Shown: piece after piece, positions 49,301 through 64,000 of the stretch
How positions within the stretch are numbered: the first letter of the stretch is position 1
Layout of the letters: every line of letters starts with the position of its first letter
NCBI GenBank assembly: GCA_040954595.2
Contig: CM082589.2
Span: forward strand, 4,526,001 to 4,590,000
Length of the DNA stretch: 64,000 nt
Direction: 5' to 3'
DNA from: Balanoglossus misakiensis
Taxonomy: Eukaryota > Hemichordata
Translations under genes and position numbers: made by a program
Notes under the pieces: model-generated
Databases searched by the model: none
What the model was told of the DNA's origin: nothing
The model's input: the letters and a program-made list of their open reading frames with translations, nothing else

Positions 49301-52300
49301 CCACGACTTTCTCCTAACGTTGGGATCCACTTCATGTCTTAAACGATTCATAATATCGTTTCGATCTTTCTTTTTTTACTTTCATTTGTACAGTATTATC
49401 TTTTCTTTGTGTAGTGTTTGACTGCTATCGTGTGTATTCTTCATTTTCATTCGTGGTGAAATAAATCTAATCAAATCAAATTTGCTGACTGAGCGGAATT
49501 TCGTGAGACAAAGTTTCTCGTCACTTAAATTTCTGACGGTGTGGTAGAACCGGATTTCGGACACGGTTTTTGGTTTGAGTGTTAATCCTTGTGTAAACAG
49601 CGATATCAATATTGCATGCGGCCCGAGTTCTTAAATCTTGACTTTCCTAAAGCGAAGTATAAAGATCAGAGAAGACCTCGAGCGGTGTCTTGTCCCGTGA
49701 GTCTAGGGATTCGTAGATGCTTGCGTGAACTGTAAAAGAAGTGTCAGTCGAGGACGCAAAGATCAAAATAAATCCCTCGATTAAACATCTACACACAGCG
49801 CAAACAGCTGAAAAGTGTACCAATATCACTACGACCTCTTTCATCGCCGATAAATCGCTTTCACGAACCAGGGTTTCAGCGTCGCCATCATTGCGCGTGT
49901 GCCAATGACGCGCATAAAAGAATGAAAGTGTAATATATAGCGTCATATAGCACTTCCACGGTTTTGTTCTCATGGTCGCGGAGTGTTCGTGGCCAGCTTA
50001 TAGGTGCACTAATGGCTAGATCAGGTAATCTGCAGAGACTAACATATAAGCTTGTATTTTACGCGATTCGACATCAGAACTTATCGTGTCGATTCACGTA
50101 GCAGGGACGTCAGTACACAAGGCCACTCTGCCAAATCCCCACCTTAAAAGGTGCTTTATAGTTACGATGTCTTGAGCGTACAAAAAAGGTCGTGAGAAAC
50201 TTGTGTCAGATGTGCCGTGGTGACCTGACAATGATCGGCTGAAAACGTTCAATCACCCGCCTACTTTAGAAAATAAATACAATGTAGGCCTACAAACAAG
50301 CAACACGGACACCCTCCTCAATTCAATTGGCACTTAGGTATTCGTAGCATCTGTTATCCCTGCCAGGTTTAGTAAGCGAGACTACTTACAAAAATACTTA
50401 AATTGCCTTTGCTAATCACTACTGTACTATGAAGAACCCGTAAGTCTGTGCTCCAACTGTATTTGCCCTTGCTTTGTCTGAACGGAGAGTCAAATATAGA
50501 TACGGAAAGCCAATCTTAACACGTTTGTGGTTATGGGACTAAAGGTTATAAGTCGACCTGTTCAACAATTCAGTGTTTTATTTAAAATGAGGCGCCGTCA
50601 TCCGTCTTTCTACGAAACGTGATAAGCGCTTTAGTGGTTTTCTCAATATTCGACTCGAGGTTGTCATTTGAGCAGCGGTCGATTAACTAGACCGCCTTTG
50701 AACTGCGAGTGACCTCATTTTTTTCATCTAAAATAAGCCTTATAACTGTAATATCATCTGTAAATTTGAGATGCTTAACAGGCTCGTCGGGGGAGCGTTA
50801 AACAAATAGTACACCGTCGGTAGTGCGCAACCTTGAGGGGGTGTAATGATTACCTTAGCCCCAGGCTCAACAGCGGGCGGCCATTTTGTTGAGGAGGTCA
50901 AAGGTCAATATAATGTATTTATGCATGCACCTCGAATATTACCTGTGCAAATTGAAACAACCACTGAAGCGATTCTTGATCGGCGAAATGACGTCGCGGA
51001 ATCAGGTTTCTCGGACGATATTTAGGGGCGAGCATATTGAACGCTGAATCAGTTTAAAAAGAAGAATAAGCACACAAAGACGATGGATATTGAAGACACA
51101 AAGTGCAGATCAAGACAACAGCTTGTCGACAACTATCGGTTAGCTCGAATACGCAACTTGGAATGGATCGTAAAAAAAGGCATACATCTCGATATCAACC
51201 GTTCAAATACTTCCGTGCAACAGACATTGTCTCACAAGGCACATTTGCTATGCTGATTGTTTTGCTTTCTGCAAGCCGCCATCCTCCTAAGGGACAGGAA
51301 AGGGCTTTGCATAGTAAATGTTGGCCATACTTATCCATTTTGCTTGTGTATCAGATAAAGCCTAATCGTGCTCGCCGTTCCGTGGCGTTCCGCCCACGTT
51401 CAGCGGCGGTGATGTAACTCCGACTCGTTCGATTACAGCTGAACTATTAAAAAAAACGAATATTGTCCACACTTTCGGACCATCGACCAGCGGAAGACAG
51501 GCAATTATCTCATTCGAAAGTTGCTCTCCGTCTATGCTGTGACACTGACTGATTTGTGGAGAAGGATTATATTTCAGCCAATCTAAGTTAATAAGCTTCG
51601 GATGAAGATGTACGGTATAAAAGCTTAAATATACGATTTAGGATACGTGATACGAATTGAATGTAAACGACACCGTTCTTGAAAATGCTATGTTTCGAAA
51701 GTGTCCATTACATGTACGCGGCTATCGTCATTATATTGTACAATTTTGAAATTTTAACTTTCGAAATGACTACAATTTTTGCTATTAAACCTAAAGATTT
51801 TTTTTTCCGCTGCCCAAGTTGATATTCTTTGGACCTAATGATATTTTATCACTCACCTAGGTAGCAAAGCCTATTTAAAGTGCCTTGTAGTGTGAAGCGT
51901 GGGCAAATTTACATGCTGTACATCGCCAGCGGAAAGTGCCATATCGTACGCAGTTGAATGGGACGAATTAGCAGTTCGTCTGCATAAAAAAGTCTTTTGA
52001 AGAGTTTGCACCAACATAATGTTATTCCATTGCAATCAGAATGTAATGATGCTATCCGATCATGTTTAATCCCTTCTGAGTGCAATTTGATCCTACCCGA
52101 TGGTAAAGCGTATATATTCTTGGGCTTGATTTGCATATTTGAGATGTTTCCCGCCAACTGCCAACGTATATAGGCAAATGCACACTGTACTGCGCTTGAC
52201 AATGAAAGGCAAGGGTGCTAATCATGAATTATAACTCCCTGCTCAGGTTAGCTACAGACACTTTTTTTTACAAATGACTTATTGAAGACTCAATCTCACG

Positions 52301-54136
52301 GGTACTCCAATATGCGATTATGTACATTGTAGTTTGTATATTTGTGTGTGGGTGACATTCTGACAAGGTTTCATATAATGAAATGCCAAACCAATAATCC
52401 AGTCTTGATCGTCTCATTTTCTCTTTTCCTGAAATAATTTGATCCGTCAATAATCTGAATGTCGTTTGTATACTGCGTGCTTTGTTTCCAGGGAGATGGG
52501 TGTCGGGTCCTTACACAAGCCAGACAACGGAAACCACGACTTTGACAACCACGACGCAAAACCAAGGTACGTCATCAGACAAGGGTAGGTCTGCGAAATT
52601 TCAAAAATTGTCGTTCACACCTGACACGCATGCAGAGGAGGTTGTCGACGTTATAATATCCATTACGTCACATCCGCCTCGCGTGATGATTTTTGTTAGC
52701 GGGAAAACCCAACAGTTCGATGATGACACTGGTAGCCACGAAATGGAAATAAAAAAAACAGCTATATGGTAATCCAACACAAAGTCAGATGTAAAACAAT
52801 TGAAATCGCATTTTGAACAGCGACATCGTAAAATTAAATTTCCAACAGGAAGAAACGGACCCATTTCCGTAGAATTGCAGTTAATAGTGATAAATTCATG
52901 CCGTCGGTTTGTCTGTAATTCAACCGAGGCTCGACGGGATCACCGTTCACCAAGGCAGATTCCTGTATGGAAACGATTTTACTATGCTTTCGGAATTTCA
53001 TAAAAATGTCACCACTAGCAAGTAATGCGTGCGCGACGAAATTGAATTATATTGCGAGAAACCTATCTATGGGGCATCGCGCAATATATACGATACGTAA
53101 TGTTGAAACTCCATTAGCTGCAGCTCTGCGCATTTTTGTTGACCTCGAGATATCTTTCAATTTAAAAACCTGCCCATTAATTAGTGTTATGGGCTGACAT
53201 TGTGTTTCTGTGACATTCATCAGAGATAGAACAGAAATCTAGGTCACTTGGCGTATAAAAGGGAATATCGAGTCGAAAAACTGAATTTATGCCGTGTTTT
53301 CCCGTCGATTGATATCACGTCCGTTTCTGCCAAATGCGTATAAGCACTGATAACATCCGGTTTATGCAGCCATAATAACCGGACTTTATATGTGGTTGAC
53401 CTAACCTTTATTCGAACTAAGTACATTCACATGAACTGAATTTAGTCCCAATGTAGAATTACAAAATGGATGAATAATGGGATTTTAACGTATAGTGTGT
53501 ATAGTATGTTACATTACGAACTGAATGTGCTCCCGTCTTTCAGTAAATCTACAAACCAGCATGCGTGTACATAGCCATGTCATTGTGTTAGATACTATAA
53601 TTGTACCTTTTCAGTTCGCTTTTCTTTCATTGCCTACACAGGAATGATCCAAAGTGGATCTCTTGTCTGAGTGACACCTGTATTCAATAGCGACGCTGAA
53701 TGGAATTTTATGTAATGGAAATATGTACACTGCTTATATATAAAGTATTCGCGTCCGTGTATGAACAGGGGAGCTAGAAAGCGAAATGTAGCGCGTGTCT
53801 GATGACAACTGTTACGTCACTGTGATGCTGGTAACGTAGGGCATAGAGAATCTTCCGTCAACAACTCGACATAGCACTATACTAATATTCTGGTTTTTTT
53901 TTCACATAGAAAAGTTCACCAGAGAAGACATACTACTTATTTTCAAAGCCATGGACAAAGACAATAACGGTTATTTGACCGCCGATGAAATAAGGCAGAC
54001 GTTGGTCGAGACTAAAGCCTACCAGAGCGAGGAGCAAGTGCAGAAAATGATTTCGGAGGCCGACAAGGACGGAGACGGCAGGATTAATTACATGGAATTC
54101 ACGGGGGTCATGGATTTTGTCAACTCAAATCCGTAG
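43371..54136 (+). CDS. EF-hand gene 3: Met-Gly-Cys-anchored two-EF-hand calmodulin-like protein (87 or 112 aa)
   Basis: Exon 1 (43371-43407) encodes MGCTSSTNKIKG plus one base and ends at gtgagt. The last exon (53910-54136) starts after ttttttcacatag and encodes KFTREDILLIFKAM, then two canonical Ca2+ loops, DKDNNGYLTADE and DKDGDGRINYME, ending in VNSNP. Both are phase 1, so they join directly to give 87 aa with loops at 28-39 and 64-75. An optional 75-nt exon (52492-52566; acceptor tttgtttccag, donor gtacgt) is symmetric phase 1-1 and adds 25 residues rich in Thr (TTETTTLTTTTQNQ) between the acyl anchor and the first EF-hand, giving 112 aa. Gly2/Cys3/Ser5/Ser6 and nearby lysines predict myristoylation, palmitoylation and membrane contact. 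The first exon is 9-10 kb from the rest, so its assignment rests on phase, motif and the family pattern. Confidence 0.75.
44516..44590. repeat. CACA/GACA compound microsatellite
   Basis: Repeats of about 18-24 bp built from acacagacagacacacat units lie in the first intron of EF-hand gene 3. They cause Cys/Val-rich spurious frames on the minus strand. Confidence 0.85.
47961..47997. other. Short strong hairpin (14-bp stem, 9-nt loop)
   Basis: Arm acgaggacacctgc (47961-47974) pairs with gcaggtggcctcgt (47984-47997), with a single mismatch. A T-rich stretch (ttttcttt) follows. It resembles a bacterial intrinsic terminator in form but lies in a large animal intron. It is too short for a microRNA precursor and differs from the histone 3' stem-loop. 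Confidence 0.6.
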
Positions 54137-57100
54137 CGCAATTCTGTTTATTTGAGGATGTCTTTTCGAAAAAATCGATACTATTGCAAGTTTCGGTGCA
54201 AAGGAAGCAATTTTCAACCCTTCACTTCAAGGCGAGGGGGTTAAGGAATGAGCTCTTTTATGACTGCGGGACTGAGAAAGATGTTTCACCTCTGACACAT
54301 GGTTTACCGTGTACTCAGTCGGCCGCGATTGAACCGTACAAGTGGCAGGCGTTCGATCGGTGTTTTTTCCTGGTTTCTTGCATGACATCATTTCCTTACT
54401 GAGACCAGAGTAGAGACTTTCACTGTTGTGTTCTGGCAAACGTGCAGACAGCTCCCGTCGACAGGCTGTGAGAGAGACGACAATTTTCGAATAACTTGAA
54501 GTTGTGAACGACAATTTGTGTCGGGTTCGACAGCGACGGCTAATAAGCGCGAATGATCAACATCAGATGATTTCACCGTTTACAGTATCTATGTAAAACG
54601 TGCAATAACAAACCATCATTGACTTTAATTTAAATTAATTCAATTTTCATTTAACTTTATTTAATTCAATTAATATAGAGTGTTTCTTTATTCAGGTACA
54701 TGTAGGTGATTCAGATAGGTGATTTTATCAAGAGTCACGTGGCGGCTATTTGAACTTTTACATCTGCTGGTATACATACCACAGAGACCGTCGATGCTTT
54801 GAAGGGAAAATAATGACACAAGTGAAAATCTACAGAAATATACGTTTAACAGATCAATGACAAGGCGTGGGTAAAGTAGTCATCCGTGCGATTGGAAAAA
54901 TGATAGAAATTATTCATGACATGAAAAAATGTATTGCCATTGTCTACTTTTATAAAATTCTTGTATCGTCAATATGATGTATAAAATAATTATGAGATAC
55001 GATTTCGGCATATTCAGATATTGAAAGGAAATGAATGAAGCTGTATATTTTGCACCCATTGTATAATTGTCCCATTTTTTCACCGCTGAGGATTATATTC
55101 GACGACCCGTTCATGTTACATGTTCGTGATGTTGTAACAGTTTATTATGATTATCATTAAATAATTTTGTAATTACACACTTTGATAACGATTCAGCTTT
55201 GCGTGGATACATTTTACACCAGTTCCAATCATACGCTGCTAAATTTGTTTACAGCGTGGAAGGAACGATGAAATGTGTGAAGGCCGTGCCAAAGTGGTTA
55301 TTGATCAGGATGTGGACACTTTATCTTTTCAGTCACTGCTGCATCCCCCATTAACACTATTTTGTAATCACAAGGTGGCGAGGTCAGATATACCAGCTGG
55401 TATAAAGCGTTCATTGTTCTCCCAGACCTTACTGGTATTTACCTGATCAATAGCACGTGTTCCATTGTAATTAACGACACCAATCCCTAAGTTCACAAAC
55501 AAATTATCTTTGAATACTTATCACACTCCTGCGCATTGACTGGTTTAATTATGATTTGATTTTTAGATACTGACATTTTTGTGGGTGTCTATGTACATGT
55601 ATATACACATTGTATACTACAGATATCAGAATTCGCTGGCACCTATGTGCTAACCTATTATGTAAGCCTCAGTTTTGAGGTACATACATTGTAGGTCGTT
55701 GGCGTGAGATTCTAATTTGCCAAGATTTTTTTTTCTTTAAATATTTGTCACGAACCGTGGCGTCAAGTGTGATATTCAAGTGATACTTATCGACATCACC
55801 GATGAGGGCGCATCCAGGCCTTCTCTGGGACGAGCGAGGAACTGGTCCTTTTTATATGAGATAGAAGACCGAGTGTGGTCATTGGAATTAATGGTTTTAT
55901 TCGGAACTTGACGACAGGGGGCGTTGTTTAAGTAACACATGCAGACTCGTCCATGGGGACCGTCAGGCAAGCACGTGCGTAAATTATACATGGCACCAAA
56001 TTGGAATATGGTTAGTGATGTTGAACGCGCATGCTCAAAAGAGCGCGAGTTCTACTGTTTGCAGTGGGATGAATTAAATATTGTTTGCTTTAAATATTTC
56101 ATGTTTTCTTATGGGAAAAACTAGCGCGCCGTGCAGTGACTGCGAAATTCAAAATCCGCACTCGTTTTGCTCGGGTAGCAGGTCACGCGGGTTACCGAAT
56201 GATGAACCTTGGGGATACCAGTATTTCAATGCCCTTTAAATCTTAATATAGGTCATCCAAAGCGAATTACAGCTCTGTCTTACATAATTGCGTGTTTTAA
56301 TGATGTGTCAGACTGTATTAAAACACTTCCAGGCGGTGTTCTCATTTTACAACAGGTACGTTGCTAGGCAACCCCGGAAGATCGAATATCAAACCACGCA
56401 ATTAGGTCTCCGTGCAGGTAAAGTATTAAATTTCCCCGTAACCACTACAGTTTATGAGGAAAAAAATACAATGTAAGCTTGTTTCCTCCCTGTAACCGCT
56501 GTGAGCACCGCGATGTGGCTCCGTTGGTTTTCAACACAAAACGGCTGCCAACTGATAAACTCATTTGGCAGCCCTTTTCTCAAATTTGTTGATACTGCCT
56601 CTTCTAAGCCCTTTCTTCCCCCGTGAAAACTATGAATATATTAAAAATTGAGCTTTTTCTGTGTATATTCATTGATGCCAGATAATCCGAATGTTGATGA
56701 TACAAATATAAAAATTTCTTTCTTTTCAACAGTTTAGTTTAATCTAGGTTAGCTTAGCTTAGCTTAGATAAGCTTAGCTTAGGTTTAGGTCCTAGTTTAG
56801 TTTAGTTTAGTTTAGCTAAAACAGCTTGGAAATTTTGAACGTCGAGAGACTGCCACTTAGTCCGACTCCTCATAGCATTTTGTCAACAATTGGCTCTCGC
56901 ATGTACGAATATATACTCGGCCGCCTTTATGCGTCACACCTCTGAAAAGTGTTCTTTCTATGCATTGTTCGGTGTACATTGTATGTACACCAACAATTCT
57001 TCCACCGCCAAATGAAAGACAGGGACACGTACGTCTGTACTCGGCGGCAGTGACGTCGACGAACTTCTCTCCTTGCCGAGCCAAGGGCTTCAATACAAGG

Positions 57101-59292
57101 GATGAGTTAAAGGCCGTTTCACTCACCATGTCAACGGAGGTTGTTTATGACACACACACAAGTCAAGGGGGTCAGCGAGATGAAGTCTTTGTTGTCTTGC
57201 GATGCACATATGACAACGAGTCAATTTGTTTTTTTGAGGTGACAGGCGTGGCCATTTTGACGTGCGTGAACAACAGGTGTTTACAGTGTTCGTGGATGAA
57301 GTCTAACGCGGCCATGCATTTGCAGCTATGGTACTTTAATGTTAGGAGACGAATAACTTCGGATATTCGATACCATAATATAGGTGAATTCAGACATTAC
57401 TTTCAAAACGAAATTGATGAGATATATGTATTCCCCAGACTACTGATTAAAAAGGTATAGCTACACTATACGGACTTCCCTTATCAGACACTTGGACAAC
57501 ATTGGAGTGATAACTGCAGTTAATATTTCGAGTTTAAATTCGTACAGTCACTTAATACACAGGTAGAGACAGAGCATCGGCGAAGATATAATGTCTTTAT
57601 TACATAGATTAGAGTCCGGTTTCCAAATACGTCGGTAATACCAGTAAAGGGAGGGGAACCATAGAATATTTCTTAACAAAAGATCCATTTCTATCTCAAC
57701 ATGTATTGCATATTTGAGTTACCCGTACGGTGTATTGATGTCTGTCTCTCCGTCCGTCCGTATGTCTGTTTGTATGATGGGTGTGTCGTCAATTGTATTT
57801 AAGTCCCGCGGGTATACAATACAAGGTATGTCGGTTGCCGTGCCCTTGCGACCAGAAAAAAAAACATTCAACAAGAACAGCGCAACCAATAAAGGCTTAA
57901 ACGTCTAGTGGGAAATCAGTAGAGAAAACACGAGTGCCACTCCTTAAACACGTGTTGTGGGTTCTTTGACGTGGTATACACACGTCCGACTGTTGCCAAG
58001 CCTTTGATCTGAAAATATCTAGAGTTAAAGCCCTTTTATTAGGCACTTTGTCGTTTATACGTTATTATATCAATGCAGGGGGACGCCCTGGTTGACCTCA
58101 GGTTAAGTTTGTTTGGGTTTGTTGTCAATCGTTGTCCGTCGCATCGGTCGATAATTGGCATCTCCTATGTGAAATCTTTAACCAAAAATCTTCAATTTAG
58201 GCTCATTCTGTCCACACAGACTCCATACATCACGGCATGCCCTTGGTGAAGACATCTTCAAGGGGTGGAAAGGCGCATCGTGGCTTGTCGAGGTCCGCGG
58301 ACGTTGTCAAGGCAACGTATAAACAAAAGAGCGGCCCATTGTCCGGTTACAATAGAGTTGAGCCACTGGTCATTCAGTGATGATCTCGCATAGAAATTAA
58401 CAAATGTGAACAAGTACCAGCCCATGTCTGCCGTGCCGCCCGACCTTTCTTTCAAGTCAAACTAACACAATTAACAACTTATTCCCCGTTGGGCACCCTG
58501 CGAGTTTTTTTGGCTGTCAAATTTCCATAATTCCTTGAAAATTGCTCGAAGCACGAATGTCATTTTATATCCCAGCCTTACTGTTTGAACCAAGTGTCTA
58601 TGTTCGAAGTCAACCTACATGTGTCAACTCGAGTAACATTCAAATTTCTATTCTTTCTTTCTTTTCATTCACGCATTGTCTTTCTTTGTTCTAAACTCAG
58701 TGCAGAACTTGAAGGCCGGTGGCGTTTATTTGGATCGCTTGGCCGTCCTATACGCAGTCAGTGTAATTACGTCACACCACAGACCAGCACGACGGGAGTA
58801 TGTATGATAACAATATACATTGCATTCTCTCTGTGCAATTTCAACGCTAACGAAAAGTTTGTATGGCGGAAAAAATAAAAGTTGGGCGTTTTCAACTCGC
58901 CAGCCAATATGAAGCAATCCTTGCCGCATTGCACCGCCTCTAAGTGCAAGGTTATTCAACCCAGGCACGGCACACAATCGTTAAATAATGCCACTTTGTG
59001 AATTCAATCGGTTGACAAGCGACCGCCCAAGAAAGACGTCTTCCAAAGGACCGTGGCAAGTTTATCGCCAGGGCTCTATTAAGCGGCCGCAGCCTGAAAG
59101 AACGCGGGGGACTCGGCTCCAAGCGTAAACAGTAAATAAACAGTGGTTGCTATGTGACTGGATGCAAATATTGTGAATAGTAACCACATCACAACCGCAG
59201 TTGGAAATCAGAAGTCGAAATCCACCGTACGGCCGAGCTGCGTGGAATCTTGGGCGCCTTCTATCCGATTCACGATTAACTGAGCACACAAG
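54137..59292. other. Intergenic region between EF-hand genes 3 and 4
   Basis: No supportable exon. The longest open frame (56960-57460, plus, 166 codons) shows no domain, signal peptide or repeat and could be chance. AT-rich sequence near 54.6-55.2 kb probably includes the 3' UTR of gene 3. A TTTAG/CTTAG repeat sits at 56.73-56.82 kb. Confidence 0.45.
56733..56816. repeat. Degenerate pentanucleotide repeat (TTTAG / CTTAG)n
   Basis: A run of 5-bp units alternating between GTTTA and GCTTA. It resembles TTAGG-like telomere repeats only superficially, and the exact telomeric motif does not occur in series. Confidence 0.8.
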
Positions 59293-62927
<3,635 letters not shown>

Positions 62928-63510
62928 AGCACAGACGCCAAATGAACTCATGGACTTGAAATGTTTCTTTAAAAAAGACTGAACCTGTATATAGCTATCC
63001 ATACCATTCAACCTAACAGATAGTAACTTTCGTCAGTGTCATCGCGACCCCCACCCCACCACAATTTACATATTTCAGCTCAAATTGGCGTGAAAAAATG
63101 ATATAGTGCGAAAACTTTAAATTATTTTCTTAAAAGCGTGAGATAAGATCTTATTCTTTATTTAACTCTGGACCAATCTGCATAACCAAGTTGTTGTTTT
63201 TCAATTGTTTTGCCAAGCCCCTAAAGATAGTATATTGTACATACAGTTGAGTTAGGATGAAGGCTAAATTCTGAATGATTTTTAACACGCATAAGGGGTC
63301 GCGCGAGACCTAGAAAATTCTGTCTGTCACTTGACGTAATTCCAGAAAATATTCCGTCCTTCACACATTTGTCCAAGACAGGTGTCATTCCGTTGGCTTG
63401 GCAATAGAAAGTGGTGCGACCTAACACGATATATTTTTATATGTGACGTTTTCCGCTCTTCCTAACATCCGGGTGTTTACATGAAGAAGCCATTAATCGG
63501 CGCGATGTTT

Positions 63511-63615
63511 TTTTTTTTGTCTTCTGCGACATTTGGTCGTCTGAATCTTTTTTCGTCTTCTGTGATATTTGGTCGTCTGACTCTTTTTGTTTTCTGCGAC
63601 ATTTGGTCATCTGAC
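63511..63615. repeat. Tandem repeat, about 38-bp period, three copies
   Basis: Three copies of TTTTTnGTnTTCTGCGACATTTGGTCGTCTGA-type sequence with small changes (ctgcgacat, ctgtgatat, ctgcgacat). They give a repetitive Lys/Asp/Gln-rich frame on the minus strand (SDDQISQKTKKD-like) that I do not take as a gene. Confidence 0.8.
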
Positions 63616-63875
63616 GACCATTGAAAACTTCCAAAAACCGAGAGTCACCACTCTAACATCTTCCCTTTATAGATATCTATTCCCACAAAATAGTGATTGA
63701 ATCATAGTTTTGTGAGGGTGCCATTGAGAGACAATTATCCTGTCGGTTTCTTGCCACCATTTGTAAATATACCACATGACATCTTGCTATTTATACCCTT
63801 ATCGTAGGCTAGAGTAGAAAAGCGTACGACCTGGAGTTTTTGTAACATAACAAATGTAAATTTGCCATTTGTACG

Positions 63876-63881
63876 AATAAA
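63876..63881 (+). terminator. Candidate poly(A) signal of EF-hand gene 4
   Basis: AATAAA about 950 bp after the stop codon, on the coding strand, in AT-rich sequence. No earlier perfect hexamer was noticed, but non-canonical signals could be used. Confidence 0.35.
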
Positions 63882-64000
63882 ATCAATAATAATAGTGTGC
63901 ACCTTCGTTTTTTTTATACTAGAATGGACGATCATGCACTGTAAGTTATCTCGTGGGATCCTTGTCTTGACTCTTGTCCAGCGGTTTGTTGGCTTTGCCA

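Larger units (their letters stand above)
62928..64000. other. 3' region of EF-hand gene 4
   Basis: Probably the 3' UTR followed by intergenic DNA. It contains a three-copy tandem repeat at 63.51-63.62 kb and an AATAAA at 63876. No further exon is seen before the window ends. Confidence 0.5.

Noticed and set aside
52496-52566. ATG reading MGVGSLHKPDNG..., another apparent myristoylation start
   Set aside because: This frame leaves the exon in phase 2, which does not match the phase-1 EF-hand exon at 53910. The other frame of the same segment fits as an internal phase 1-1 exon.
56733-56816. TTTAG/CTTAG repeat as an interstitial telomere
   Set aside because: The unit does not match TTAGGG or TTAGG in series. 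It is better described as a degenerate pentanucleotide repeat.
56960-57460. 166-codon open frame on the plus strand
   Set aside because: No domain, no signal peptide and no splice context. A frame of this length is expected by chance in a window this size.

Overview
The window is genomic DNA from an animal. Coding sequence is split into short exons with GT/AG junctions and kilobase introns, separated by AT-richer DNA full of microsatellites. The families seen (TspanC8 tetraspanin, NIT-type membrane guanylyl cyclase, SLC5 symporter, calmodulin-like proteins) suggest an invertebrate, perhaps a marine one such as a hemichordate, amphioxus or lophotrochozoan. The sequence alone does not settle which. 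No rRNA, tRNA, CRISPR array or bacterial-style operon was found.

Seven genes could be assembled exon by exon, each with matching splice phases. Left to right: (1) a TspanC8-type tetraspanin on the minus strand, 8.0-10.6 kb, with a short DNA transposon inserted into a minisatellite in its first coding intron; (2) two-EF-hand gene 1, minus, 19.2-21.6 kb; (3) two-EF-hand gene 2, plus, 26.1-29.6 kb, head-to-head with gene 1; (4) a NIT-domain membrane guanylyl-cyclase homologue, minus, 30.9-33.7 kb; (5) an SLC5 sodium/solute symporter with 15 coding exons, plus, 35.6-39.7 kb, divergent from the cyclase; (6) two-EF-hand gene 3, plus, 43.4-54.1 kb; (7) four-EF-hand gene 4, plus, 59.3-62.9 kb.

The most striking content is the family of four EF-hand genes. 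Each opens with a tiny exon of 8-14 codons that starts Met-Gly-Cys, a dual N-myristoylation/palmitoylation type signal, and stops in phase 1. Every later intron in the family is also phase 1, and the Ca2+-binding part comes as EF-hand-pair exons of about 220 nt. Gene 4 has two such pairs in tandem. These look like a local, tandemly expanded family of membrane-anchored calmodulin-like Ca2+ sensors that has not lost its modular exon layout.

Within the same cluster, the guanylyl-cyclase homologue keeps its overall fold motifs and guanine-recognition residues. However, both metal-binding aspartates are Glu, and the transition-state Asn and Arg are Ile and Asp. It therefore looks like a pseudocyclase. 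Acylated EF-hand proteins regulate membrane guanylyl cyclases elsewhere (GCAPs), so the juxtaposition is suggestive, but a functional link is only inference.

The remaining DNA (0-8 kb, 10.6-19.2 kb, 21.6-26 kb, 39.8-43.4 kb, 54.1-59.3 kb and the large introns) shows no convincing exon. It holds microsatellites, minisatellites, SINE-like and MITE-like dispersed repeats and several hairpins, including a strong pre-miRNA-like hairpin in the last intron of EF-hand gene 4.
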